A DNA stretch of 64,000 bases from Flavobacteriales bacterium (GCA_947460825.1 CANHHA010000002.1:1-64000); one strand, 5' to 3'. Shown: positions 36,301 to 45,489, counted from the first letter of the stretch. Made by a program: numbers and translations. The notes: generated from the sequence alone by a model not told the origin.

Positions 36301-39300
36301 TAATTCCTTTTTCTGAAAGTAAAGAAAAATCAATGGGGTAATTTTCAAAAACAAAGAGGTGGTTGAGTTGATTCTCTCTTACATACGCATTGATCGGGTC
36401 TTGAGTGTGCGTTGCATCTTCTTGAAGCATGTTAAAGATACGTCTTGCATAATCGACGAATGTTTCTGAGCGGCTTACTTGAACATGAAAAGGTAATGTC
36501 CGTATATACATGCCGAGTTCATCCATTGCGCTTTCATCCCGCAGTGAAACCACGTTTCCAAACTGAATGGATGTTTTATCGAACAATACCCCAAGAAAAG
36601 CACTCCATGCAGCCATCATGAAGGCATGCTGAGATAGGTTTTCCTGCCTGATTCTGTCCATTCCTTCAAACGGAATAAATACACTGCTTTTATGGTATTC
36701 CACTTCGTGTGTTCTTGCAGGCAAGGGGGGGACTAACAGTTCTTGTTCCTGAACTTGAACCCGTTGTTTCCAATACGTTTTATTTTTATCGAGCAGAACT
36801 TGTGCACAACAAAACGCAATAAATCCGTCCGAAGAAGCACGTACAGTGCCCTCTAAGGCATCCAGCATTAGTTTACTAAAAACACCCAATGACCAACCGT
36901 CCAGCAATAAATGATGATGTGTCCATACAATGGAATGCGCATGAGTACCGGGGATGATGGTTAAGCGCGATAAATTTTCATGCAGGTCGAATCCCTTGTT
37001 GAAATCCGAAGGCATGAAATGATTAAGGTCATCCCCTTCAAGAATCCGAACCTCAATGCGAGTTTCTGGATGTACTTCAAACAGATAGGTTCCATGTTTT
37101 CTTGTAATTCGTGCGCGTAAAAGGGGGTGGTTTTTACACACGTTTTCATAAGCCAATTGAATTGCTTCTGGTGAAAAGGAATTCGTTATCTCATAGGATA
37201 ATTGTTCCACATACAAGGACTTATTTTCCGCTTTGAGGCAGTCAATTAAAATTCCTTCTTGTGCTTCGAGTAAAGGGAAAAAATAATGGTCAGGCTGAAA
37301 GGGTAATTGGTTTAATTCATGAAAGGCGTGTATGGGATTTTGCTTCGGAGTTGCTTCCTGGTTTTGCTTTGGATTCAACAGGGCAAGGGCAGTTTCACTA
37401 AATAACTCCGGAACACTTAATTCCCAACCTTCTTTTTTTAATCGATTAATTAAGCGAATCGCAACGATACTATCGCCACCATTTTGTAGAAATGAGCGAT
37501 TCAAATCGATGGAAGCCCCCAAAAACTCTTGAAAGATTGCTGAGATTTGATTGGAAGCCACCAGCGGTTGAGCAAGGGGAGTTAATTGTGCGAATAGGGC
37601 CCGTTCATCAATTTTTCCACTTTGGTTTAGGGGGAATTCTGACACATACACAAAGCTTGAAGGGATGGCGTAGTCCGCCAGTATGCCTCGAAATTGGTCC
37701 GGATTCAGCGTGTTCGTGTCACCTTTGTAAAATGCAATTAATTTGTCCTGTGCAAAGAGTACAATGAAATCGCATTTCGCGACATGCTTTTTTAATAAAT
37801 ATTCGATTTCACCCAACTCGATGCGGAAGCCCCGAATTTTAACTTGGCGATCTCGTCGACCGAGGTAATAATACGAATCCCCAATTTTCCAAGCAAGGTC
37901 GCCAGATTTATAGTGCCGCCCGAGTTCATTCTCGGCGAATTTTTCATCGGTTAATAATGGGTTTTGATAATAGCCATTGCAAACCCCGTTCCCATAGACA
38001 TAAATTTCCCCAAGAAATCCCGAAGGAACCATGGTTCCAGCCGCATTCATCAAGCAAACCTCATAACCGGGCAGGGCCATTCCAATATTACTTTGGAGTT
38101 CGGGTTGGACCTTGTTAAACGTAACATGTACAGTCGTTTCTGTTATTCCATACATGTTGACCATAGTCATGTTTGGATAGGTGTTCATCCAAGAAGTTAA
38201 GCGGTTGCTTTGTAATTTGTCTCCTCCAAAAATCACATAATCGAGATGGCTAAGTTGCTTAAGGTCTTCATCCACCAACATAAGATTGTAAAATGATTTT
38301 GGTGTCTGGTTCAATATATTAACCTGCTTTTCTATCAATAACTTATGGAATCTGAAGGTGTCTTGAACTTCTTTTCTATCGGGGATATAGAGTGTAGCCC
38401 CATTTAACAAAGCGCCCCAAATTTCCCAAGTTGAAAAATCGAACCCATAACTGTGCGCTAAAATCCATCGGTCCTCAGGCTTAAATGAAAACAGCGTATT
38501 TGTCCCCTCGAAAAGGTTCAATACATTTAAATGATTGACTGCGCAGCCTTTGGGTATGCCCGTGGTACCCGAGGTATAAATTAAATAACACGTATCGGTG
38601 AGCTCGCTATTGCTCCGATTGAAATTAGCATGCTCGCTTCGTTTTGTAGGGTCGATTATCCGTCCGTTGAAGCTTGGGTTTAGATCTGAAATGATCACCT
38701 CAATTCCGGCATTTTCAATAATAAATGCGCGACGATCTTCTGATACCGTGGGGTCAAGTGGAACGTAAATCCCACCACATTTTAGAATTGCGAGAAATGA
38801 AATAGGTATGGAAGCTGAATAGGAAGTATGTACACCCACGCAGGCACCTTTGTGGATGTTTAACACACGTGCTAATCGGTCTGACGCGTCATCTAATTCC
38901 CTATAATTCAAGACGCATCCGGTATGATCTTCTACGGCAATATGCTTTGGGAAGTGTTGAACCATTTCTTCCCAACGTGCAAGTATGGAGTGTAGCCGTG
39001 GTTTATGCGGAGTTAAACGTAGTTTTGGTACACTGTTTATTGTGAGTGCTTGAACGAACGAAGTGCAAATTTCAACGGCTGCAGCTCGGTCAATTTTCTC
39101 AAGATTCCAGCAAAAGTTAACGGTGAGGTTATTTCCTTTAGGACTTAACACAATCGTTAGTACATAGTGTGGCTTGGAATAAAAATAGGCTTCAATCTCG
39201 GAGTTAAGGGTCGGTTCAACAACCCAACAATGATCAAACGCATTTTGTGTATAATGGTCTTTTACCCAACCGGTCGCTTGCGCTTTAATTGCTTGCCTTG

Positions 39301-40105
39301 TTTGCGCTAATTGTTCAGGGCTTAGGTCTGAATGGATTCTTATCGGCCACGTTTGCACGAAATATCCCAAGGCTGTACTGGATTCAATGGATGCATCCCT
39401 AGCAGAGAACACCTCTCCAATAATGATTTCCTCTAATCCCGATGCTTGTTGTAGATACTTTAGCCATTCCAACATAAATGTTTCATAAGACACATTTTGT
39501 AATTCAAACGATTCCCTCACATATCCTTTTTCAGGCACTGCAGGAGGAGGAACTAAACGCTCCAAGCTGAATGGAGTAAGCTCAATTTTTTCAGCTCCTA
39601 CGGATTGTGTTTTCGGATTCCAATCCGAAAAAGTGAGGATTGAATTTGAGTCCAGTGCGGACAAGGCAAGTTGAACTGAAATTCCATCAAACAAGAGGTG
39701 ATGATATACTAAACAAAAACACTGTCCAATCCCTGTTTCAACGAGATATATATGGAATAAGGGTGGTTTTTGCACATTAAAGGTATGGTCTTGCGCAAGA
39801 ATCCAAGAATTTACTTGGGAAACATCCGTTAATTCAGGCTTATTTGCTAAGGTTATTGGGTAAATTGAATTTTTTAATCGAATTCTAAGGGGATTGGTCT
39901 GCTCATAGAAGTAACAATCTTTTAGACGTTCAATGGAATCAATCCAGCGCTTGACATCACCTTCGCTTAACCGTTGATTCGTTAACTCTAGTATAGCATA
40001 TTCTATATAGCTATAGGTGTCATTGGTTGATTGAAAAACCAAAAGGCTTTCCTCGATGGGGGTCGTTTTAAAGGCTTTTTGTATATCGTCTTTAGAAAAA
40101 TTCAT
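33395..40105 (-). CDS. NRPS: C-A-T-C-A-T-C
   Basis: This is a 2236-residue synthetase. Domains by motif: C1 (YHHLLFDG, ~133), A1 (TSGTTGIPKG, ~509), T1 (GGDSIV, ~877), C2 (HHHLLLDG, ~1062), A2 (TSGSTGEPKG, ~1474), T2 (GGNSILL, ~1850) and C3 (YHHLLMDG, ~2009) with an acidic tail FDDFDF. The A1 code reads D-F-W-N-I-G-M-V-H-K, the standard threonine code. A2 reads D-A-H-A-V-T-F-V-I-K, which I do not recognise. The final C domain has no A or T after it in this protein; the next synthetase starts with a partial C and a T, so a module without an A domain is split across two proteins. The start overlaps the previous NRPS stop (TAATG). Confidence 0.95.
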   Translation of the reverse strand: MNFSKDDIQKAFKTTPIEESLLVFQSTNDTYSYIEYAILELTNQRLSEGDVKRWIDSIERLKDCYFYEQTNPLRIRLKNSIYPITLANKPELTDVSQVNSWILAQDHTFNVQKPPLFHIYLVETGIGQCFCLVYHHLLFDGISVQLALSALDSNSILTFSDWNPKTQSVGAEKIELTPFSLERLVPPPAVPEKGYVRESFELQNVSYETFMLEWLKYLQQASGLEEIIIGEVFSARDASIESSTALGYFVQTWPIRIHSDLSPEQLAQTRQAIKAQATGWVKDHYTQNAFDHCWVVEPTLNSEIEAYFYSKPHYVLTIVLSPKGNNLTVNFCWNLEKIDRAAAVEICTSFVQALTINSVPKLRLTPHKPRLHSILARWEEMVQHFPKHIAVEDHTGCVLNYRELDDASDRLARVLNIHKGACVGVHTSYSASIPISFLAILKCGGIYVPLDPTVSEDRRAFIIENAGIEVIISDLNPSFNGRIIDPTKRSEHANFNRSNSELTDTCYLIYTSGTTGIPKGCAVNHLNVLNLFEGTNTLFSFKPEDRWILAHSYGFDFSTWEIWGALLNGATLYIPDRKEVQDTFRFHKLLIEKQVNILNQTPKSFYNLMLVDEDLKQLSHLDYVIFGGDKLQSNRLTSWMNTYPNMTMVNMYGITETTVHVTFNKVQPELQSNIGMALPGYEVCLMNAAGTMVPSGFLGEIYVYGNGVCNGYYQNPLLTDEKFAENELGRHYKSGDLAWKIGDSYYYLGRRDRQVKIRGFRIELGEIEYLLKKHVAKCDFIVLFAQDKLIAFYKGDTNTLNPDQFRGILADYAIPSSFVYVSEFPLNQSGKIDERALFAQLTPLAQPLVASNQISAIFQEFLGASIDLNRSFLQNGGDSIVAIRLINRLKKEGWELSVPELFSETALALLNPKQNQEATPKQNPIHAFHELNQLPFQPDHYFFPLLEAQEGILIDCLKAENKSLYVEQLSYEITNSFSPEAIQLAYENVCKNHPLLRARITRKHGTYLFEVHPETRIEVRILEGDDLNHFMPSDFNKGFDLHENLSRLTIIPGTHAHSIVWTHHHLLLDGWSLGVFSKLMLDALEGTVRASSDGFIAFCCAQVLLDKNKTYWKQRVQVQEQELLVPPLPARTHEVEYHKSSVFIPFEGMDRIRQENLSQHAFMMAAWSAFLGVLFDKTSIQFGNVVSLRDESAMDELGMYIRTLPFHVQVSRSETFVDYARRIFNMLQEDATHTQDPINAYVRENQLNHLFVFENYPIDFSLLSEKGIKIGTFNERTGAAWTTLVYPKENGFELAILHDTRIYASLYVTHILNHFGKWLSAMPWDIPLEQTHGVFMRTKRLQGPQIHRPETNILDLLKRDSKHPLIQGTERAISYAQLWGEAKLLSSSLQILPGEAVGIDVKSTYHFVLSIIAVWLAQGVPCPVDRRYPDSRKDFIYTNAGIRKTVMSEDLSLHIQERLNEPIIHAQEASFILHTSGSTGEPKGVIQTHECLINLIRWNTQAYPFDAKEVILQLSSFGFDASFHEVLLAMSLGASLVEVPFEARLDIQQIREYIRGFNASLAWIPARVLNAILEVDPHFLSDCDSIKHIVTTGEALVIGKELKHFIASKGITLLNFYGPTETHVITAQAITSNEAITQPTIGKALPNTDILLVNNHQIVPEGLPGELWAAGAHVALGYLNDAPLTAEKFVFHEGKRYYQTGDWAFLDEHENLHFIGRKDDQIKIRGFRVEPLEVERLLTEIPEVQQSCVLVSEQRLVAFIVTDDSIETIKSRATERMPDYMIPSAFFRIDSMPINNNGKADRARLKAQIQAQGTHAAAPLDATRLSVQCWKAILGHANFNMTDAFEHVGGNSILLMKMQAWLEKNAGCFISVKSLLSHNTPELLEQLIQDSQVSHAPDLPTSFPLNALQQGILLTELGNDWGSHSPFLLRFTAHLKEPLTESRWKEAVEAVLAQFPYLAYTLNQVEAPKSTCWVVNKEPSMLYSAEHLARWDYPLIRFIKHEPTKIEFIYHHLLMDGLGMNVVLNRLIEHLEGNLKPATYSNTHLIEYHPINTGLVIETATRNATVFKYRISENELDRISSYCESNDLPKRELLLRSVALTHQYATIAMADVTNHPGIPGMFTELIPVQIDLKTGERTTIESQATLNTDIVFNYMITEIPAQWVNEIEIQEPIFTKYPYEWQFIDYLTHIEVSCYASVENPHAVRIFETWKNQLLQFEGTEPAEIKDNELFDDFDF

Positions 40106-42822
40106 TAGCGGTTCAAAATTCCAAGGATATCATCCATGTCAATGTCATCAATATTGATTTCATGCGATGAGTCACGTTCGTCTTCCGAATTTTCTTCTTC
40201 AAGTAAGGTTTTTATAAATGGCTTGGCCATAACTTTTTGAGAAGAAATTACAATTCCATTAATCGTAAGCTCATTACAAAGAGAAAGCAAATCTATACTA
40301 TTCCATCCATATGCAAGCAGAGAATCTTCCGAATCACCGTGTGTTTTTTCAAAAGATTTTAAAACACGGTAAACGTTCTGTTCTTTTTCTGTTGCATTAG
40401 GTTGCCATGGTTTCTTGGATTCTCGTTGGATTGGAATCTGTTTACTCAAGGTTTTCTTATCGATCTTTCCATTTTGATTTATAGGCCAAGAGGTATTAAA
40501 TTGAATAAGATCTGGTTGTTGGTATGGTGGAATATGTTTGGATAAATATGCCCTTATCTCGGGTTCGCTTAAGTTAAGTTCATGCAGTAATACACTCACG
40601 CCGTCCATTTCAAGCACACAACATTGTGTTAATACTTCGAGTGAAGCGATTAGATATTCTATTCGTCTTGCCGGTATTCTTTTCCCATTTACTTTAATGA
40701 AGTCATCTTGCATCCTTCCAGAAATTATGAGTCCATGGATCGGATGGATGAACGCTCGGTCTCCCGTTATATAGCTAAGTGTTCCGTCTTCATGCGCAAT
40801 GTATCGTTCTGATTTCGATAACGGAGTGCCAACGCACGCGCCTGAAATGTGTAATTCTCCCCAAATACCCATCGGAACGATATGTCCGTTTGGTCCATGA
40901 ACCGTAAATTGCTGATCACCGAGCGGAGCTCCAAGTGGAAATTGATGATTCATTTCAAGAAGCGGGTATAGCGCAGAGTCAATGCTTACTTCGGTTAACC
41001 CATAGCTGTTATAGATCTTAATTCCTTCCAACTTCGTAATTGCTTTATACAAAGAATGCGTCATGGCTTCTGAACCACAAATTAAATGGCTTAACCCTTC
41101 CAGTTTTGGATTGTTTTTAAGGATGAGTTGTATAAAAGAGGGCGTGGATTCAAGATGGCTAACTTGATGCTTCGTGATGAGTTGATTAATGAGAAGTGGC
41201 GATAAGCGTTCGCTTTCTGTTGCAAGAACTAAGGTGCTTCCGAGAAAAAGGCTTCGGAATAAATCTCCGAAAAACACATCAAATCGCATGTCTGCAAGAC
41301 TAAGATGTACTGCGTTTTCATTAATGTTTAAGCGATTTTTCCAATCAAATAATAAGGTTTCAATACCCGCTTGCTGTATTAAAATTTGTTTTGATTCTCC
41401 GGTACTTCCTGACGTTTCAGCTAAATAAAGAAAATGGCCTGCAGGCATTTTAACTTCTTTCGGTTTGGTAAAAGAAATTATTCCGCCATGTTTCCATTGC
41501 TTAAGGATCATTACAATGGTCTCTATGCTTCTATTTGGTGATAAAAATAACATAGGGGATTCCTTTGGTTCTGTGCTTATTCGTTTTTTGAGTTCCCCGA
41601 ATGTTATTTTTTCATCAGCACATATAATCGCTGTTTGATCATCATTTGCCTTATCAAATAGACTCCAAAATTCAATGTTGTTTTTTTGATCCTTACTTAA
41701 TTTAGCCTCGGGTAAATTTAGTTCGGGCTCTTTGCCGTCAAGCAGTGCTAATACGCCATGCAAATAAGCGTTTACGAAGCATCGCCAAAACGATAAATCG
41801 GCAAGGTCCGTGCGCACGTCGAATGAAAGACGAAGTGACTCTTCTCCAAATTCCAGGACATGCATCGAAATAATATTCTCATCCACTGAAGTGGGGAGAA
41901 AAGTAAAGCTTGCCTGAAGTTCGTCGGTATTTTTCTCATACGCTTCTTTCTGATATGAAAAGAGTGCATTGAATGCCGTACGTTTTCGCTCCTCGGCTAA
42001 CCATGTTAATAAAGGGTATTCTTGATTTCTAAAACAGTTTTTTATTACGGCATCCAATTCGCTTATTTTGGAAATCGGCACGTGGCTGACGGGAAGAAAA
42101 TTTACGCGCGTCAAAAAATCCTGCTTCGCAATTTTACCACTCCTGTTACGCAATGCCATTCCGGTTTGGATTGGAAAACCAAGATGGGTTTCAATTCCAT
42201 CAAGGTAATGCTGAAAACAACCTAATAAAAGGGCAGAAAGATTCAGTTGCAGTTCCTTACAACGTTGAGATATTTCTTTTTTTCTGTTGGGTGAAAGATT
42301 AAATGTAATTCGCTCTATTGGACCTAATCCCATTGGTTCAATGGGTTTTAATATGCCTAAATCAATCCTATTTGATGAGATTTCAATACCTGCCTTATTT
42401 TCTGATGTTCTTACAGGTTCTTTTCCTTCATAAATACCCTTGAGGTCTTCCCAAAATAGTTGAAAACTATGCGCATCAGCTAACACATGATGCAAACAAA
42501 GTTTGAGCGTTATTTGATCATTAATTTGGTAAAGATTGATGGCCCATAAGCAACTAAGGGATAATTCGGGTCCTTCAGTTTTATTGAGATTAAAGATTCC
42601 CCTTTGGTTTTTATCAATAACCCAAGACGTCAAGTCCTCGCTTAATTTTAAATAGGGCCAAATACGCTCTTTTAAAAGTAAATCAACAGATTGGGCTAGC
42701 CGATCAAATGACGCATGTTTTATTTCAGCAATTCCAACCAATTGATTGCTCAAGGAGCTTCCGAGGGCTTGTTCTTGGCGAATAAATAATTCTTGATATG
42801 GAAGCACCTTCATGGGGAGCAT
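40105..42822 (-). CDS. NRPS: C-A-T, loading module
   Basis: This 905-residue synthetase is the first of the line. Its C domain has HHVLADA (~110), where the usual HHxxxDG ends in Ala. An A domain follows (TSGSTGESK, ~469), then a T domain (Ser ~840 in YGWNSIDL). The specificity code reads D-V-G-E-I-G-S-I-D-K, the known ornithine code, as in the 2575-residue synthetase. A C domain at the front of the first module often acylates the first amino acid, so a lipopeptide is possible but not shown. The acidic C-terminus (INIDDIDMDDILGI) looks like a docking peptide. The ATG lies 20 nt after the stop of the CotH-like gene, leaving little room for a promoter. Confidence 0.94.
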   Translation of the reverse strand: MLPMKVLPYQELFIRQEQALGSSLSNQLVGIAEIKHASFDRLAQSVDLLLKERIWPYLKLSEDLTSWVIDKNQRGIFNLNKTEGPELSLSCLWAINLYQINDQITLKLCLHHVLADAHSFQLFWEDLKGIYEGKEPVRTSENKAGIEISSNRIDLGILKPIEPMGLGPIERITFNLSPNRKKEISQRCKELQLNLSALLLGCFQHYLDGIETHLGFPIQTGMALRNRSGKIAKQDFLTRVNFLPVSHVPISKISELDAVIKNCFRNQEYPLLTWLAEERKRTAFNALFSYQKEAYEKNTDELQASFTFLPTSVDENIISMHVLEFGEESLRLSFDVRTDLADLSFWRCFVNAYLHGVLALLDGKEPELNLPEAKLSKDQKNNIEFWSLFDKANDDQTAIICADEKITFGELKKRISTEPKESPMLFLSPNRSIETIVMILKQWKHGGIISFTKPKEVKMPAGHFLYLAETSGSTGESKQILIQQAGIETLLFDWKNRLNINENAVHLSLADMRFDVFFGDLFRSLFLGSTLVLATESERLSPLLINQLITKHQVSHLESTPSFIQLILKNNPKLEGLSHLICGSEAMTHSLYKAITKLEGIKIYNSYGLTEVSIDSALYPLLEMNHQFPLGAPLGDQQFTVHGPNGHIVPMGIWGELHISGACVGTPLSKSERYIAHEDGTLSYITGDRAFIHPIHGLIISGRMQDDFIKVNGKRIPARRIEYLIASLEVLTQCCVLEMDGVSVLLHELNLSEPEIRAYLSKHIPPYQQPDLIQFNTSWPINQNGKIDKKTLSKQIPIQRESKKPWQPNATEKEQNVYRVLKSFEKTHGDSEDSLLAYGWNSIDLLSLCNELTINGIVISSQKVMAKPFIKTLLEEENSEDERDSSHEINIDDIDMDDILGILNR

Positions 42823-42841
42823 CGTTATTTATTTCAATGGA

Positions 42842-45472
42842 TTAATATAAGCGTACCAACCCTTTACTTATTTTTTGACCCTTGTAGCTGCACTGCAACC
42901 AATAGGTGCCTCCAGCGATTCCCGTGGTTTCCAAGGTGAATGGTGAAGGAGGCTGCTGGATTTCCTGCAGTAGCCTGCCCGCAGCATCATAAAGCGTAAA
43001 GCTAAAGGCCTCGTTCTGTGGAATGTTGTGCGTGATGATTGGATTGTTCACCGATGGGTTGGGTTGAATACTTACCTGTATTTCTCCATCTGTAATTTGA
43101 ATTTGTTTGCTTGATTCACCCATACATCCCAAGGTATCGATTACGGTCATGTGCACCTCATAAATACCTGGAGTTGCATAAATATGGCTCACGGTCTGCC
43201 CACTGGCCAAAAAGGTTTGATCGCCGAAATCCCAAAGGTATTGGCTGTTCGTACCGTTATTACCAGCGAAAATATAATGTACATCACCTGCTACGTGCAA
43301 GACTTGAGTGAAGGTGGAATCAGGTGCAGAGATGCTCACCGTCATTGGAAGTGTGCGTTGACAACCAAAGCCATCTTCCACTCTTAAATTATAGGTTCCC
43401 GGGGTGCTTAACGTGATGGCTGCAGTTTCAGGTCCAGGAATCCAATTGTAGGAGTAACTCGGATTGTAGGGAGCGGTGTAGGTTATTCCTTTACAAACTG
43501 CAGTGTCAGAAGGAATTACAAGGTCTGGAAGCACGGCGCCAAAAGGAGACAGTTCATTATCAATCCATGTTAAGCGCTTATATAGAAATACTTTCATGTT
43601 CTGAACTTGTGCCAAATATGTGCTCGCCCCCAAGGTTTGCCAAACCGCAAAATTTCGGTCGGCAGGCCCTTGAAATAAGGGAGCAGAAACGCTATCAATA
43701 AAGGCCATAAACCTCGGAGTTTTCAATACATTTTCCCTCAAACTGAACCAACGACACGCCAATTCATGTCGATAAACGGAATCTGAATACAACTTCGACC
43801 ACCAAAATGGAAAAGGCCAATAGGGGTGCGTGTTTTCCCAAACCCATCCCGAATTTGGATCATTTGCCATTGCACGGTCATAATCCCAGGGCGGACCGAT
43901 ACACAATTTATTGCCGTCTGTATCTTTTTCTTTGTACATGTACGTACTCCTGCCATAACTGTCGTAATTCATGCTGAATTCATTCACTATCAAGAAATCG
44001 ATAAACGTTCCCACATCAATCCACTTGCGATATCCAGACGAATCGTTTGTATAGTTGATGCCATTCAGTGCATTTTCAAACGAATCCACATAGGTTTTGA
44101 TATAATTGGCTTGAACCGGAAGGATGGAATCGGCCTTGGGATAGACATATTTAAATTCTACGGCATGTGGCGAGGTAGCGCTATTAATCGGTGGATATAC
44201 AGAGTTCCAAGCTGCCGGATCGCCGTTAATGTTCATTTCTATGATATATCCACCCGTTAAGTCACTTCCCGTTGTATCCGCTGAGGTAAGTTTTGCAATA
44301 TCCAAGCGGTTATTGTCGCGTTTCACTTTTTCGGTCAAGGTATATACGCCAATATATGTGCCGTCAAGAAAGATTTCACATTGCCTTGTTCGCGGAGCAT
44401 ATTGTCCCATTCTTCGAGAAAATTCGTAAGTCACGGTATTAATCAACAAGGAATTATCCAGGTATTCTGCCTTGAAAATCCAGTCGTTTTCTGCCGGCAT
44501 GCCTAACAAAGAGGTATCAATCTTGTTTCCAATCGCATCTACCAAATCAAAGTCGTAGTTTTTCTTGGGATACCCAGGACCACTAAATCCTTGCCATTCC
44601 GTCATGATGGTCCCTTCATAACTGTAAAGGGTGTCTGCAGTGGAATTAAGTTGCCCAGGACCATTGTCAATGATTTCCATAGTAACGGGCACCTTAACAT
44701 CGTTGTTAATTCCATTGTTTACAGTTGTTAATTTCACGATGGGTAGTACCGAGGTCATGGCACCCTCATACGTGATTGAAAAAGGAATGCTCGCAGCACA
44801 AGCAGTATTCGCTTTTAATCCGATTTTGATGATGTACGAAATACCTGCGGTAAGTAGGGGGTGAAGATCTGCTTGCAGCCCGCACAGCACATTGTCATCG
44901 TTGTAATAAAGTGCACCGGTCGCTGAACCATTGAAGGCGACATTAGCACAATTGTTATACATCCAAATTCGCGTATCACAGGCGCTCAAGTTACAGGTTG
45001 ATATCGCGTAAATCCCTGTAGTATCGGGAGTGAACGAATAATAAATGTTTTCTTGAGGAGAAACTGTTACCCCGGTATCAATTGGGATTGGATTTTCACA
45101 GATCGTTCCAGGTCCACAATTGAACGAATGTGAAGCGGTGCTAGCGAATTCTCCACCACTTGCCACTTGCGTTCCATTCAGGGTAATCACATAGGATCCC
45201 AAGCCATATCCGCAGCAAATCCCGTCGCCATAGCTGTCATGAATATCAAATCGAATGCAATCGGCTGAATCAACACAAACGACGGATCCATTTACATTTC
45301 CGTTGGCCACTTCATTCCCGTTGCTATATAAATTCCAAGTCGTTTCTCCAGGGTAACCATCGGGAACAATGGTGATTTCAACGGGCCATTGACCTGCAGG
45401 ACATTGTGCCATGAGTGTTGTCGCACAAAACAGTAAAAGGAGTGAAAAAAGAATACGGTAATAAAAGGTCAT
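42842..45472 (-). CDS. CotH-kinase-like secreted protein with PKD domain, T9SS sorting domain
   Basis: This is an 876-residue secreted protein. It has a signal peptide (1-22), a Cys-rich N-terminal part (about 30-125, with GDGICCGYG), a second domain (~125-230), and then a CotH-like kinase region (~260-640) with CEIFLDGTYIGVYTLTEKVKRD, GGYIIEMN and GPPWDYDRAM. A PKD domain with FDDQTF-like WDFGDQTF follows (~720-800). The C-terminal ~75 residues (VSIQPNPSVNNP...) are a T9SS type A sorting domain. CotH proteins of spores and bacteria phosphorylate surface proteins or resemble them; function here is unknown. It lies just upstream of the NRPS genes on the same strand. Confidence 0.85.
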   Translation of the reverse strand: MTFYYRILFSLLLLFCATTLMAQCPAGQWPVEITIVPDGYPGETTWNLYSNGNEVANGNVNGSVVCVDSADCIRFDIHDSYGDGICCGYGLGSYVITLNGTQVASGGEFASTASHSFNCGPGTICENPIPIDTGVTVSPQENIYYSFTPDTTGIYAISTCNLSACDTRIWMYNNCANVAFNGSATGALYYNDDNVLCGLQADLHPLLTAGISYIIKIGLKANTACAASIPFSITYEGAMTSVLPIVKLTTVNNGINNDVKVPVTMEIIDNGPGQLNSTADTLYSYEGTIMTEWQGFSGPGYPKKNYDFDLVDAIGNKIDTSLLGMPAENDWIFKAEYLDNSLLINTVTYEFSRRMGQYAPRTRQCEIFLDGTYIGVYTLTEKVKRDNNRLDIAKLTSADTTGSDLTGGYIIEMNINGDPAAWNSVYPPINSATSPHAVEFKYVYPKADSILPVQANYIKTYVDSFENALNGINYTNDSSGYRKWIDVGTFIDFLIVNEFSMNYDSYGRSTYMYKEKDTDGNKLCIGPPWDYDRAMANDPNSGWVWENTHPYWPFPFWWSKLYSDSVYRHELACRWFSLRENVLKTPRFMAFIDSVSAPLFQGPADRNFAVWQTLGASTYLAQVQNMKVFLYKRLTWIDNELSPFGAVLPDLVIPSDTAVCKGITYTAPYNPSYSYNWIPGPETAAITLSTPGTYNLRVEDGFGCQRTLPMTVSISAPDSTFTQVLHVAGDVHYIFAGNNGTNSQYLWDFGDQTFLASGQTVSHIYATPGIYEVHMTVIDTLGCMGESSKQIQITDGEIQVSIQPNPSVNNPIITHNIPQNEAFSFTLYDAAGRLLQEIQQPPSPFTLETTGIAGGTYWLQCSYKGQKISKGLVRLY

Positions 45473-45489
45473 AGGCGAATCTGTTCAAA

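Noticed and set aside
9222-42822. Mobile-element boundaries around the NRPS cluster
   Set aside because: No transposase, integrase, inverted repeat or tRNA with a duplicated end was seen at either flank.
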